DNA of 64,000 nt from Actinoallomurus soli (GCF_024055715.1 NZ_JAMXMV010000032.1:1-64000); one strand, 5' to 3'. Shown: positions 8,975 to 17,758, counted from the first letter of the stretch. Numbers and translations are program-made. Notes: generated by a model from the letters alone, not told the origin.

Positions 8975-9604
8975 ATGTCGATCACCCTCGCCGAGCTCGC
9001 CGAGCCGGGAGGACACGCCGCCGTCCTGGTGATGGAGATGCAGCGGGGCGTCGTCGGCGATCTGACCGGCTTCCCCGCCCTCGCCGGCGCCTGCGCCGCC
9101 GGCGACGTGATCCGCAACGCCGCGCGGGTCGCCGCCGCGGCGCGGGCCGTCGGCGTCCCGGTCGTGCAGTGCACCGCGGCGTTCCGCGCCGACCGGGCCG
9201 GCAGCCACACCGACAACGCGCCGTTCGTCCGCAGGCTGCTGCGCGACCCGGCGCACATGCTGGAGGGGACCCCGGCGATCGAGGTCGTGCCGGAGCTGTC
9301 CGGCCCGGCGGACCTGGAGTCGCGGCGCTACCACGGCTTCTCGCCGTTCACCGGCACGTCCCTGGACCAGACCCTGCGCTCCCTCGGCGTCCGCACCGTC
9401 GTCGCCGTCGGGGTCTCGCTCAACCTCGGCGTCCCGGGTCTGTGCCTGGAGGCCGTGAACCTCGGCTACCGGGTCGTGGCGGTCACCGACGCGATGGCGG
9501 GCGTGCCCGCCGACTACGCCGACGCCGTCCTGACCCACACGGTCGCCCTGCTCGCCGCCCGCGCCACGGCCGACGAGCTCGTACGAGCCTGGAAGACCGT
9601 CTAG
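8975..9604 (+). CDS. Isochorismatase-superfamily protein lacking the catalytic triad
   Basis: 209 residues with the cysteine-hydrolase fold, but the usual Asp-Lys-Cys triad is altered. The D of the LLVIDMQ motif is Glu 21 (VLVMEMQRG). The Lys region is Arg (SRRYHGFSPF, about 117-118). The Cys of the TNVCV-type loop is Gly 152 (GVSLNLGVPG). Cys 157 is five residues away and might substitute. It may be non-catalytic or use different chemistry. First gene of a two-gene unit with the SDR at 9613, under its own regulator-type site. Confidence 0.8.
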   Translation: MSITLAELAEPGGHAAVLVMEMQRGVVGDLTGFPALAGACAAGDVIRNAARVAAAARAVGVPVVQCTAAFRADRAGSHTDNAPFVRRLLRDPAHMLEGTPAIEVVPELSGPADLESRRYHGFSPFTGTSLDQTLRSLGVRTVVAVGVSLNLGVPGLCLEAVNLGYRVVAVTDAMAGVPADYADAVLTHTVALLAARATADELVRAWKTV

Positions 9605-9612
9605 GAGGCCGG

Positions 9613-10344
9613 ATGGACGGGTTGTCGCTCGCCGGGCGCACCGCGCTGGTGACCGGAGGCGCCGGCGGGATCGGCACGGCGATCTGCGCCGACCTCGCGG
9701 GGCTGGGCGCCCGCGTCGTCGTCGCCGACCTCGACGAGGAGGCCGCCCGCGCGACCGCCGCCGGCCTCCCGGACGCCGTCGCCGAGCGGGTCGACCTGGC
9801 CGACCCGGCCAGCATCGACGACCTGGCGGCCCGCGCCGGCCGGGTCGACGTCCTCGTGAACAACGCCGGGGTCGGCATCGTCGAGCCGTTCGTCGACAGC
9901 GACCCGGCGTCCTGGGACCTCATGTGGCGGATCAACCTGCGCGCCCCGATGTACCTCACGCGCCTGCTGCTGCCGGGCATGCGCGGCTGGGGGCGGCTGG
10001 TGTTCATCTCCTCCGACGGCGCGCGGGCGGGCTCGGGCGGCGAGGGGGCGTACGCCGCGACGAAGGCGGGGCTGTTCGGGCTGGCCAAGACCCTGGCGCG
10101 CGAGGCCGCCCGGCAGGGCGTCACCAGCAACGTGGTCTGCCCCGGCCCGACCGACACCCCGATGCAGCGCGCGGTCGCCGAACGCCACCCCGGCCTGGTG
10201 GACAAGCTCGCCCGGGGGATCCCGCTGCGCCGCATCGGACGGCCCGACGACGTGGCGGGCCTGGTGGCGTTCCTCTGCACCGACCGGGCCGGCTACATCA
10301 CCGGCCAGACCCTGTCCGTCAGCGGCGGCATCACCATGTGCTGA
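9613..10344 (+). CDS. SDR-family dehydrogenase
   Basis: 243 residues. TGGAGGIG nucleotide-binding motif near residue 14, NNAG near 80, ISS...YAATK catalytic motif near 130-150, and a C-terminal GGITMC end. AGGAGG overlaps the TAG of the preceding gene, giving a well-placed ribosome site for the ATG at 9613. It resembles BadH-type 2-hydroxycyclohexanecarboxyl-CoA dehydrogenases and 3-oxoacyl reductases; the substrate is unproven. It ends 10 bases from the convergent hydrolase gene. Confidence 0.9.
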   Translation: MDGLSLAGRTALVTGGAGGIGTAICADLAGLGARVVVADLDEEAARATAAGLPDAVAERVDLADPASIDDLAARAGRVDVLVNNAGVGIVEPFVDSDPASWDLMWRINLRAPMYLTRLLLPGMRGWGRLVFISSDGARAGSGGEGAYAATKAGLFGLAKTLAREAARQGVTSNVVCPGPTDTPMQRAVAERHPGLVDKLARGIPLRRIGRPDDVAGLVAFLCTDRAGYITGQTLSVSGGITMC

Positions 10345-10354
10345 CGTGGACCGC

Positions 10355-11560
10355 TCACAGACTCCCGTACGCCGCCTCGAGCAGGCGGTAGGCGCGGACG
10401 CCGCCGGAGACCTCGTCGCCCATGCGGTTCGGGATGTAGGCGACGGTCAGGCCGCTCTCGATGTCGCCGAGGCTGATCGAGCCGCCCAGGCCCGTGTGCC
10501 CGAACGCCGAGTCCCAGCCGGCCTTGGGCGTGAGGAACACCAGCGACGGCCGCATGAAGCCCAGGCCGAAGGAGCTGTCGATGTACATGACGCGGTCCGG
10601 TCCGGCGACCCGGCGGACGACGGCGTCGCGCAGCGTCGTACGGGAGACGATCCGGCCGGCCAGCAGGTCGCGGTAGAAGCCGGCGAGCGCGCGGGCGGTC
10701 GTCACCATGCCGAGCGCGGGCCAGCCGGCCCGCAGCATCTCGGGGTTGTTGTTGCCGCCGGGCAGGCGGTTGATGTCGGGGTTGCCGAACGTCCGGTTCA
10801 GCAGGCTGTCCGGGTCGCGGAACCCGGCCATCATCTTGGCGAGCGGGTCGTTCGGGTTCATGGGGCGGGGCACCTCCCCGGTCGCGCTCGGCCCGCCCTT
10901 GCGCTCCGAGGCGCCCTTGTCGACCTTACGGCCCGCGCTGAGCCGCGCGGTGCGCGCGATGACGTCGTCGGGCGCGCCGACGTGCAGGTCCAGGTCGAGC
11001 GGTCCGGCGATCTCGTCGCGCACGAACGCACCGACCGTGCGGCCCGAGCAGCGGCGGACGATCTCCCCGGCCAGCCAGCCGTACGTCAGCGCGTGATACC
11101 CGTGGGCGGTGCCGGGCTTCCACTCCGGCGCCTGCGCCGCCAGCAGCGCCGCCACCGCGGCCGGGTCGTGGGCCTCGGCGACCGGGACGTCCCGAGCCAG
11201 CGCGGGCAGTCCCACCTGGTGCGACAGCAGGTGCTCGGCGGTCGCGTGCTCCTTTCCGGCGGCGCCGAACTCCGGCCACCACGACGTCACCGGGGCCTGC
11301 AGGTCGTACAGGCCGCGCTCGGCGAGCAGGAGGGCCGCCGTGCCGGTCACCGCCTTGGTGCAGGAGAAGGCCAGGCAGGTCGTGTCGCGCTCCCACGGCC
11401 GGCCCGACCTGCGGTCCGCGACGCCGCCCCAGAGGTCCACGACGCACCGGTCGCCCGCGAAGACCGCCACGGCGGCGCCGAACTCCTCACCTCGCTCGAA
11501 GCCGTCGGTGAACGCCGTACGTACCGCCTCGAACGCCGGATCGCAGTGACCTTCGATCAT
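10355..11560 (-). CDS. Serine hydrolase, beta-lactamase/family VIII esterase type
   Basis: 401 residues. SCTK near residue 66 provides the nucleophile Ser and Lys; a Tyr in HGYHALTYGW is the likely general base; HTGLGG replaces the KTG box. This pattern fits class C-like esterases (EstB type) that hydrolyse esters or amides rather than true beta-lactamases. No signal peptide, so it acts in the cytoplasm. It diverges from the cyclase-family gene with only 29 bases between start codons. The neighbouring hydrolase hints at joint processing of a lactone or amide. Confidence 0.85.
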   Translation of the reverse strand: MIEGHCDPAFEAVRTAFTDGFERGEEFGAAVAVFAGDRCVVDLWGGVADRRSGRPWERDTTCLAFSCTKAVTGTAALLLAERGLYDLQAPVTSWWPEFGAAGKEHATAEHLLSHQVGLPALARDVPVAEAHDPAAVAALLAAQAPEWKPGTAHGYHALTYGWLAGEIVRRCSGRTVGAFVRDEIAGPLDLDLHVGAPDDVIARTARLSAGRKVDKGASERKGGPSATGEVPRPMNPNDPLAKMMAGFRDPDSLLNRTFGNPDINRLPGGNNNPEMLRAGWPALGMVTTARALAGFYRDLLAGRIVSRTTLRDAVVRRVAGPDRVMYIDSSFGLGFMRPSLVFLTPKAGWDSAFGHTGLGGSISLGDIESGLTVAYIPNRMGDEVSGGVRAYRLLEAAYGSL

Positions 11561-11589
11561 GTACCTGACTCCTGGAGGGGACCGGAATT

Positions 11590-12495
11590 GTGAGCGAGTC
11601 TAATTGGGGCCGGTGGGGAGCGGACGACGAACGAGGCGCGCTCAACCTCCTCACTCCCGAGGTCGTGCGCACCGCCGTGGCCTGCGTCCGCGAGGGCCGG
11701 CCGCTGAGCCTGTCGCTGCCGATCCGCGGTGCGACGTCGTCCCCCGCGCCGACCACCGTCCCGCACCTGCGCGGACGCCCGCTGCCCCAGCACTTCATGT
11801 CCGTCGACGCGGGCGACTACGCCGCGGGCGCCCGGCCGATCGGCGCGGGACTGCGGATGGCCGACGACGCCATCGTGGTCACCCCGCACGGGACCACGAC
11901 CCACATGGACGCGCTGTGCCACATGTGGACCGGCGACGAGCTGTACAACGGGCACCCCGCCGGGCGGGTGCGCTCGTACGGCGCGACGCGGTGCGGCATC
12001 GACAAGGCGGGTCCGGTCGTCGGTCGCGGAGTGCTGTTCGACGTCCCACGGCTCAGGGGCGTCCGTCACCTGGCGGCCGGGGACCGCGTCTCCGCGGAGG
12101 ACCTGGCGGCGTGCGGGGTGGAGGTCCGCCCCGGCGACATCGCCGTCATCCGTACGGGCTGGCCGCTGACCTGGCAGGACTCCCCGGAGGCGTACTGGGC
12201 CGGGCAGCCGGGCCTGTCGGCCGGCGGCGGGCGCTGGCTGGCGGAGCGGGACGTCGCGATGGTGGCGTGCGACAACGCCGCGATCGGCGGGCTCAACGAG
12301 CACCAACTCGCCGACGAGGACCTCGGCGACGACCTTCATCTGCTCTTCCTGTGGCGGCACGGGATCCACCTGGCCGAGATGCTGTGGCTGGAGGAGCTCG
12401 CCGCGACCGGCCGTACGGACTTCCTGTTCGTGGCGGCCCCGCTGGTCATCGAGGGCGGCACCGCCAGCCCGATCAACCCCCTGGCGATCCTGTGA
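11590..12495 (+). CDS. Cyclase-family (kynurenine-formamidase-like) metal hydrolase
   Basis: 301 residues of the PF04199 cyclase family. The metal-binding HGTTTHMDALCH near residue 99 fits the family motif HxGTHxDxxxH, with second-shell ligands in the DNAAIGGLNEH region. Such enzymes hydrolyse formamides, cyclic amides or lactones. GTG start with GGAGGGG about nine bases upstream. Divergent partner of the serine hydrolase at 10355; convergent with the SDR at 12505, ten bases away. Confidence 0.85.
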   Translation: MSESNWGRWGADDERGALNLLTPEVVRTAVACVREGRPLSLSLPIRGATSSPAPTTVPHLRGRPLPQHFMSVDAGDYAAGARPIGAGLRMADDAIVVTPHGTTTHMDALCHMWTGDELYNGHPAGRVRSYGATRCGIDKAGPVVGRGVLFDVPRLRGVRHLAAGDRVSAEDLAACGVEVRPGDIAVIRTGWPLTWQDSPEAYWAGQPGLSAGGGRWLAERDVAMVACDNAAIGGLNEHQLADEDLGDDLHLLFLWRHGIHLAEMLWLEELAATGRTDFLFVAAPLVIEGGTASPINPLAIL

Positions 12496-12504
12496 CCGTC
12501 GAGA

Positions 12505-13263
12505 TCACGCCAGGTAGCCACCGTCGATGTCGAGGACGGCGCCGGTGATGAAAGAGGCGTTCGGACCGGCCAGGAAGGCGATGCCCGCCGCGATCTCCTC
12601 CGGAGTGCCGAAGCGTCCCATCGCGTTGGCGGCACGCTGGACGTCCGCGAAAGGACCGTGCGGCGGGTTCATGTCGGTGGCCACCGAGCCGGGTTGGACG
12701 ACGTTGACCGTGATACCGCGTGGTCCGAGGTCGCGGGCGGCTCCCTTCGTGTAGCCGACGATGGCGGCCTTGGTGGCGACGTAGTCCGCCACGCCCGGGA
12801 ACCCTGGCCGGGTGGCCTGCATGGAGCCGACGGTGATGATGCGGCCGTCGTCCCGCAGGACGACGGCGGCGGCCCGGATGGCGGAGGTGACGCCGCCGAG
12901 GTTGACGGCCAGCTGCCGGTCGAGGGCGGCCAGGTCGGCCTCGGCGTCGTCGACTCTGCCGGTGACGAATACCGCGGCGTTGTTGACCAGGATGTCGAGC
13001 CGGCCGAAGTCGGCGGCCACGCGGTGCACCAGGTCGGCGACCTCGTGCGGGTCGCTCTGGTCGGCGCGGTGGGCGGCGGCGCGCCCGCCCGCGCGCTCGA
13101 TGGCGGTGACCACGTCGTCGGCCTTGGCGGCGGAGGCGGTGTAGCTGATCGCCACCGCGGCGCCGCCGGCCGCGAGCGCCCGTGCGGTCACCGCGCCGAT
13201 GCCGCGCGATCCGCCGGTGACCAGGGCGACCTTGCCGTTCAACGGCCGTTCCGTCGTATCCAT
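12505..13263 (-). CDS. SDR-family oxidoreductase, MarR-linked
   Basis: 252 residues with TGGSRGIG, NNAA and the YVATK catalytic motif; DIDGGYLA at the end is typical of SDRs of the FabG/glucose dehydrogenase branch. It lies 39 bases downstream of the MFS gene on the same strand and is probably cotranscribed with it under the MarR regulator at 14567. SDRs in such cassettes often modify the compound that the exporter removes, but the compound is unknown. Confidence 0.88.
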   Translation of the reverse strand: MDTTERPLNGKVALVTGGSRGIGAVTARALAAGGAAVAISYTASAAKADDVVTAIERAGGRAAAHRADQSDPHEVADLVHRVAADFGRLDILVNNAAVFVTGRVDDAEADLAALDRQLAVNLGGVTSAIRAAAVVLRDDGRIITVGSMQATRPGFPGVADYVATKAAIVGYTKGAARDLGPRGITVNVVQPGSVATDMNPPHGPFADVQRAANAMGRFGTPEEIAAGIAFLAGPNASFITGAVLDIDGGYLA

Positions 13264-13302
13264 GGGTGATCTGTCTCCTCTTGTGATCGCCGGTGACGGG
13301 CC

Positions 13303-14484
13303 TCAGCGCCGGGCGGCGGGTTGCTCAGGGGCGGGTGCGGCGACGGGACGGCGGTCGCGTCGTAGCGAGTAGAGCGCGATGAGCAGGCCCGCGACGGTGA
13401 GAGCGGCGGCGACGGGGTAGATCGAAGCCGGTCCGGGGCCGTCGATGAGCCGTCCGCCGAGCCAGCCGGCGAACGCGGCGGCGAGCTGGAAGCCGGAGGC
13501 GTTGACGGCGATGGCGAGGGTGGGGGCGGCCTGGGCGGTGGTCAGCACCCGCGTCTGCATGCCCGGGATGATGGCGAAGGCCAGGACGCCCAGCACGAAC
13601 CACAGCACCGCGGCGGAGACCTGCTGGCCACTGGCCGGCCCGCCGATAGCGAGCACGCCCGCCAAGGCGGTCAGCAGACCGGCCAGCGAAGGCATGAGTG
13701 CCCTGTCGGCCAGCCATCCGCCCAGCGCGTTGCCGATGACGGCGCCGGTTCCGTACACCAGCAGCAGCACCGGCACCGCCTCCTCGGAGAACCCGCTGAC
13801 GTCGGTGGCCAGTGGCGCCAGGAAGCTGAAGACGGTGACGACCCCGAGGTTCCCCGCCGCGGTCAGGGCGATGGCCAGGATGACGTCCCGTCCGGTGAAC
13901 ACGCGCAGCTCGCCCGCCAGCGAGCGGACGGTCGGGGCGGGCCGGTCGGGGACCGACCGCACCACCAGGGCCAGGGCGGCGGCGCTGAACGCGGCCACCG
14001 CGGCGAAGGTCGCCCGCCAGCCGAGGTCGTGGCCGATGAACGTGCCCAGCGGTGTGCCGGCGACGATCCCGAGGTTCATGCCCAGCGTCAACCGCGCCAC
14101 GGTGGAGGCCTGCCTGCCCGCGGGTGCGGTCGAGACGGCGATGGAGATCGCGACGGCGAAGAAGGTGGCCACCACCAGACCGGCGACGAAGCGCGCGGCC
14201 AGCAGGATCGGGTAGCTGGGCGCGAGGGCCGAGGCGGCGTTACCGGCGATGGAGGTGGCGATGAGCCCGGCGACGAGGGGGCGGCGGGGCAGTCGCGCGG
14301 TCAGCGTGGTGATCACCGGCCCTCCGATGATCATGCCGAGGGCGTAGGCGCTGACCAGCAGCCCCGCCGCCGGAACGGACACCGACAACTCGTGTGACAC
14401 GTCCGGCAGGATCCCCGCGATGACGAACTCCCCGGTGGTCAGGCCGAAGACCACCAGCATGAGAGAGAAGACCGGAAGCGGCAC
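13303..14484 (-). CDS. MFS efflux transporter (DHA1, AraJ/Cmx type)
   Basis: 393 residues with about 12 hydrophobic segments. VFGLTTGEFVIAGILPDVS in TM1 and the motif-C-like LGMNLGIVAGTPLGTFIG in TM5 are typical of DHA1 drug or sugar exporters. GTG start (GTGCCGCTTCCG). The shared intergenic region with the divergent MarR gene holds an 11-bp inverted repeat, so the pair is probably an inducible efflux module. Confidence 0.88.
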   Translation of the reverse strand: MPLPVFSLMLVVFGLTTGEFVIAGILPDVSHELSVSVPAAGLLVSAYALGMIIGGPVITTLTARLPRRPLVAGLIATSIAGNAASALAPSYPILLAARFVAGLVVATFFAVAISIAVSTAPAGRQASTVARLTLGMNLGIVAGTPLGTFIGHDLGWRATFAAVAAFSAAALALVVRSVPDRPAPTVRSLAGELRVFTGRDVILAIALTAAGNLGVVTVFSFLAPLATDVSGFSEEAVPVLLLVYGTGAVIGNALGGWLADRALMPSLAGLLTALAGVLAIGGPASGQQVSAAVLWFVLGVLAFAIIPGMQTRVLTTAQAAPTLAIAVNASGFQLAAAFAGWLGGRLIDGPGPASIYPVAAALTVAGLLIALYSLRRDRRPVAAPAPEQPAARR

Positions 14485-14516
14485 GGCATCGCCCCAAAGT
14501 AGTTCGAGCTGTTGTA

Positions 14517-14545
14517 TTTCGAGTCATAACTATCATGACTCGAAA
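14517..14545. promoter_or_regulatory. Inverted-repeat operator for the MarR/MFS pair
   Basis: TTTCGAGTCAT at 14517-14527 and ATGACTCGAAA at 14535-14545 form a perfect 11-bp inverted repeat with a 7-base spacer, midway between the divergent starts at 14484 and 14567. It is the obvious binding site for the adjacent MarR protein on both promoters. Confidence 0.75.
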
Positions 14546-14566
14546 CAGTTCGACTAGACTGACGCC

Positions 14567-15007
14567 ATGGCGGAGCGACGTGACGCGGCGGCGGACCCGG
14601 TGACGGACGGGCAGATCGACCGGGACGTGTGCAAGCTGATCCACCGGTTCACCCAGAAGCTGGACGTCCATGTACGCGCCGTCGCCGACGAGCTGGGGCT
14701 GACCCCCACCCAGGTGATCGCGCTGCGAGAGCTGTCGGACCCGATCACCGCGCGGGAGCTGGCCAAGCGGATGGTCTGCGAGGCTTCCAACGCCACATTC
14801 GTTCTCGACCGGCTGGAACAGCAGGGTCTGATCGAGCGGCGGCCGCACCCGACCGATCGGCGCGCCAAGCAGATCGTGCTCACGCCCGCGGGCGACCGCT
14901 ACCGGAGCGACGTTCTGCAACGCCTGAACGCCCACTCGCCGCTGGCCGCCCTCGGCCCCACGCAACAGGAGACCCTGCGCGACCTGCTCCAGGCCCTCGT
15001 CACCTGA
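14567..15007 (+). CDS. MarR-family transcriptional regulator
   Basis: 146 residues. Winged helix around residues 45-105 (LTPTQVIALRELSDPITARELAKRM then VLDRLEQQGLIERRPHPTDRRAKQIVLT wing). MarR proteins bind palindromes as dimers and release on ligand binding. Divergent from the MFS-SDR unit with the inverted repeat at 14517-14545 between them, so it most likely represses both itself and the exporter. Confidence 0.92.
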   Translation: MAERRDAAADPVTDGQIDRDVCKLIHRFTQKLDVHVRAVADELGLTPTQVIALRELSDPITARELAKRMVCEASNATFVLDRLEQQGLIERRPHPTDRRAKQIVLTPAGDRYRSDVLQRLNAHSPLAALGPTQQETLRDLLQALVT

Positions 15008-15036
15008 CCACGGCGGCCGACCTGCTCCAAGGACGG

Positions 15037-16542
15037 TCAGTGGCCCGGGTAGCCGCCTCCGCCGTACTCGGCGTCGAGCGCGTCGTAGTCCGGCGTGTGG
15101 CCCTTCTTCGGGATCGAGGCGGCGAACTCCACGTGCCGCGGCTTCTTATACGAGGCGATCCGCGACCGTACGTGCTCGACGACCTCCTCCCGCGTCAGCG
15201 CCGCGCCGTCCTTCGGGACCACGATCGCCTTGACGTTCTGGCCCCACTCGGGGTCGGGCACGCCGATCACGGCCGCGTCCGCGACGCCCTCGTGGTCCTT
15301 GAGCGCGCGCTCGACCTCGGCGGGGTAGATGTTCTCGTTCGCCGACTTGATCATCCGCAGTCTCGGGCCGATGAACGTGAGGGTGCCGTCCGGCTCGCGG
15401 CGGCCGAGGTCGCCGGTGTGGTGCCAGCCGCCCGCCGTCTTCGCCGCGTTCAGCGCGGGCCGGTTCCAGTAGCCGCTGAAGACCGTCGCGCCCCGCGCGC
15501 AGATCTCACCGGTCTCGCCCGGCGGGACCTCGTCCCCCGCCGGGTCCAGGATCCGCACGTGGGCGAGCGGGGACGGCCGGCCGGCGTACCCCCGCCCGCC
15601 GGGCGCCAGGCCGAGGAACGTCAGCATGCCGCCCACCTCGGTCTGGCCGTACCCGCCCATCCTCGACGCGCACCACGGGCTGTCGTCCACCGTGATCATG
15701 GCGTCCCACGCGGGGGAGTGGGAGACGAAGCGCAGGGAGGACAGGTCGTACGTGCCGCCGGCGTTCGCCTCGACGAGCTGGTCGATCATCGGCCCGAACA
15801 GGAACGCCTGCGTGCAGCGCTCGGCCTCGACGAGCCGGCAGACCTCCTTCGGGTCGTACGCGGGCGTGAAGACGTTGGTGCCGCCGAGCTGGAAGGTCGC
15901 CAGGCAGAACATCATCGTCCCGACGTGGAACAGCGGCCCGCAGTTCAGGTAGGTGAAGCCGTCCTCCATCCGCCGGATGTGCAGCAGCGTCATCGCGTGC
16001 GCGACCAGTGCCGCGTGGCTCAGCAGCGCCGCCGCGGGCCGCCCGTCGAACGCCGCCGTGTAGAGGGCGAGCACCGGCAGGTCGGGCGTCACCGCGACGG
16101 CCGGCTCGTCCGGCGCCCCCGCGGCGGCGTACGCCTCGTACTCCTCGCCCGCGGCGATCCAGCGCGCCGGAGCCGTCGTACGGGCGCGGGACTCCCCGGC
16201 CGCCTCGGACTCCTCGAACACGACGACGGCGGGCCGCAGGTCGTCCAGCACGAACGTCAGCTCGTCGGCGCTCTGCCGCCAGTTGGCCGGGCAGCAGATC
16301 GCGCCGAGCCGGGCGGCGGCCAGCAGCAGCTCCAGGATCCGGAAGGAGTTCCGGCCGAGCCACAGGACGCGCTCGCCGGGGCCGACCCCGTCGGCGGCGA
16401 GCGCGTTCGCGAGCCGGTTCACCCGCTCGTCGAGCCGCGGATAGGTCAGCCGGACGTCCGCGTCCACCACCGCCAGGCCGAGCGGCCGGCCGCGCCGGTG
16501 CTCGCCGAGGACGTCTCCGAGGGTCAACCCGTGTACGGACAT
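15037..16542 (-). CDS. Acyl-CoA synthetase-like protein with degenerate P-loop
   Basis: 501 residues. The adenylate-forming fold is intact with YGQTEVGG, TGDLGRREPDG and LRMIKSANENIYPAEVE. The A3 loop at about 161-172 reads YTAAFDGRPAAA where TSGTTGxPKG is usual. The C-terminal PKKGHTPDYDAL lacks the usual GK lysine. An actinobacterial FadD clade with similar A3 loops exists as far as I recall, so it may still be active. Second gene behind the luciferase-like gene and the site at 17745-17758; 126 bases separate them. Confidence 0.85.
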   Translation of the reverse strand: MSVHGLTLGDVLGEHRRGRPLGLAVVDADVRLTYPRLDERVNRLANALAADGVGPGERVLWLGRNSFRILELLLAAARLGAICCPANWRQSADELTFVLDDLRPAVVVFEESEAAGESRARTTAPARWIAAGEEYEAYAAAGAPDEPAVAVTPDLPVLALYTAAFDGRPAAALLSHAALVAHAMTLLHIRRMEDGFTYLNCGPLFHVGTMMFCLATFQLGGTNVFTPAYDPKEVCRLVEAERCTQAFLFGPMIDQLVEANAGGTYDLSSLRFVSHSPAWDAMITVDDSPWCASRMGGYGQTEVGGMLTFLGLAPGGRGYAGRPSPLAHVRILDPAGDEVPPGETGEICARGATVFSGYWNRPALNAAKTAGGWHHTGDLGRREPDGTLTFIGPRLRMIKSANENIYPAEVERALKDHEGVADAAVIGVPDPEWGQNVKAIVVPKDGAALTREEVVEHVRSRIASYKKPRHVEFAASIPKKGHTPDYDALDAEYGGGGYPGH

Positions 16543-16638
16543 CGCTCTCCTGTCGACGTTGGGACGTGCCGTGGGGAGGCCGGCGGGCCGAGGCAGGCCA
16601 CCCGAAGGCCGGCGGCCACCGCCGCGTGAGGCGCCCTC

Positions 16639-16683
16639 TCAGCGGAGGGCCGGTCAGCGGAGGACCGGTCAGCGGAAGGCCGG
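16639..16683. repeat. Three tandem 15-bp repeats spanning the LLM stop codon
   Basis: Three near-identical units of the form TCAGCGGAGGGCCGG lie at 16639-16653, 16654-16668 and 16669-16683. Each unit begins with TCA, a stop codon on the minus strand; the third supplies the actual TGA of the luciferase-like gene. Replication slippage at the 3' end is the likely origin. Confidence 0.7.
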
Positions 16684-17727
16684 CATCACCTCGGCGGCGA
16701 AGAACCTCAGGACCCTCTTCATCTCCTCGATGGGGACGGGCCGGGTGCTGCCGAAGTCGCACATCAGGTGCGTGAACCCGAAGTCGCCGATCATCTTGAT
16801 CTGGTTGATCACCCGGTCGGGGTCGCCGATGACCTCCAGCTGCTCCCAGCGGAAGTCGGCACCGACCTGGCCGCCCTTGAGGTAGCGGTCCTGCCAGTAC
16901 TCGAATCCCTTGGCGACCTGGCCGGTCCTGGAGTCGATGGGCGCGCTCTGCCGGTTGAAGATGCGCGAGCGATCGAAGGAGCTCTCGAAGCGCTCCTGGT
17001 CGGCGCGGGCCTGCTCGACGGTCGGCGCGACGTACACGGACCGGGTGGCGACCAGCTCGGCCCCCTCGGTCTCCACCCCGTTGGCGCGTGCGGTCGCGTA
17101 CCAGGTCTCCGCCGCCTTGGCGATCTTCTTGAAGGGCGCCGCGGGGTCGGCGAGGATCGGCAGTCCGCGCGCGGCGTACAGCTCCACCGTCTCGGGGCTG
17201 ACGGCGGCGACGTGCAGGGGTGGGTGCGGGCGTTGCACCGGCCGCGGGGTGAGGCTCACCTCGTTGCCCGTGCCGTAGTACTCGCCCTGGAAGTGGACGG
17301 TGTCCCGGGTCCACAGCGCGATGATCATGTCGAGGGCCTCGTCGAAGCGTTCGCGTGCCTCGCCGAGGTCGACGCCGAAGCTCTCGAACTCCACGCTCTG
17401 GTAGCCGCGCCCGACGCCCATCTCCAGGCGGCCGCCGGACAGCAGGTCGACCATCGCGGCCTCCTCCGCGACGTGCACCGGGTTGTGCAGGGGCAGCACG
17501 ACGATCCCGGTGCCGAGCCGGATGCGCTCGGTGCGCGCGGCGAGGTTGGACAGCAGCGTGAAGATGTTCGGCACGACGCCGTAGTCGCGGAAATGGTGCT
17601 CGGCCACCCACAGCCCGTCGAAGCCCAGCTCCTCACAGACCTCGGCGATCTCGATCTGGTAGTCGTACACCTCCCGGACGGTCTGCCCCTCGAATCGGTG
17701 GAAGAGCTGGAACGTGGAGAACTTCAT
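16669..17727 (-). CDS. Luciferase-like (LLM-class) flavin/F420-dependent oxidoreductase
   Basis: 352 residues of the bacterial luciferase-like fold. Visible features: GFDGLWVAEHHF near residue 35, IRLGTGIVVLPLHNPVHVAEEAAMVD near 70, and GRLEMGVGRGY near 98. These enzymes use FMNH2 or reduced F420 for oxygenation or hydride transfer. GGAGGTG is well spaced before the ATG. First gene of a two-gene unit with an acyl-CoA ligase, preceded by a regulator-type palindrome. A paralogue leads the unit at 59931. Confidence 0.88.
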   Translation of the reverse strand: MKFSTFQLFHRFEGQTVREVYDYQIEIAEVCEELGFDGLWVAEHHFRDYGVVPNIFTLLSNLAARTERIRLGTGIVVLPLHNPVHVAEEAAMVDLLSGGRLEMGVGRGYQSVEFESFGVDLGEARERFDEALDMIIALWTRDTVHFQGEYYGTGNEVSLTPRPVQRPHPPLHVAAVSPETVELYAARGLPILADPAAPFKKIAKAAETWYATARANGVETEGAELVATRSVYVAPTVEQARADQERFESSFDRSRIFNRQSAPIDSRTGQVAKGFEYWQDRYLKGGQVGADFRWEQLEVIGDPDRVINQIKMIGDFGFTHLMCDFGSTRPVPIEEMKRVLRFFAAEVMPAFR

Positions 17728-17744
17728 GCGGACGGCACCTCCGT

Positions 17745-17758
17745 ACCAAGCGCTCGCT
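17745..17758 (-). promoter_or_regulatory. KstR2-type operator with likely -10 box
   Basis: ACCAAGCGCTCGCT matches the 14-bp consensus with one mismatch and continues into a larger symmetric ACCAAGCG-CT-CGCTTGGT. On the minus strand a TACGCT -10-like box (17764-17769) lies immediately upstream, so bound regulator would cover the start of transcription of the 17727 gene. Confidence 0.7.

Noticed and set aside
10355-11560. A true beta-lactamase conferring resistance
   Set aside because: The KTG box is HTG, the YxN motif is altered and there is no export signal, so an esterase-type hydrolase is more likely.
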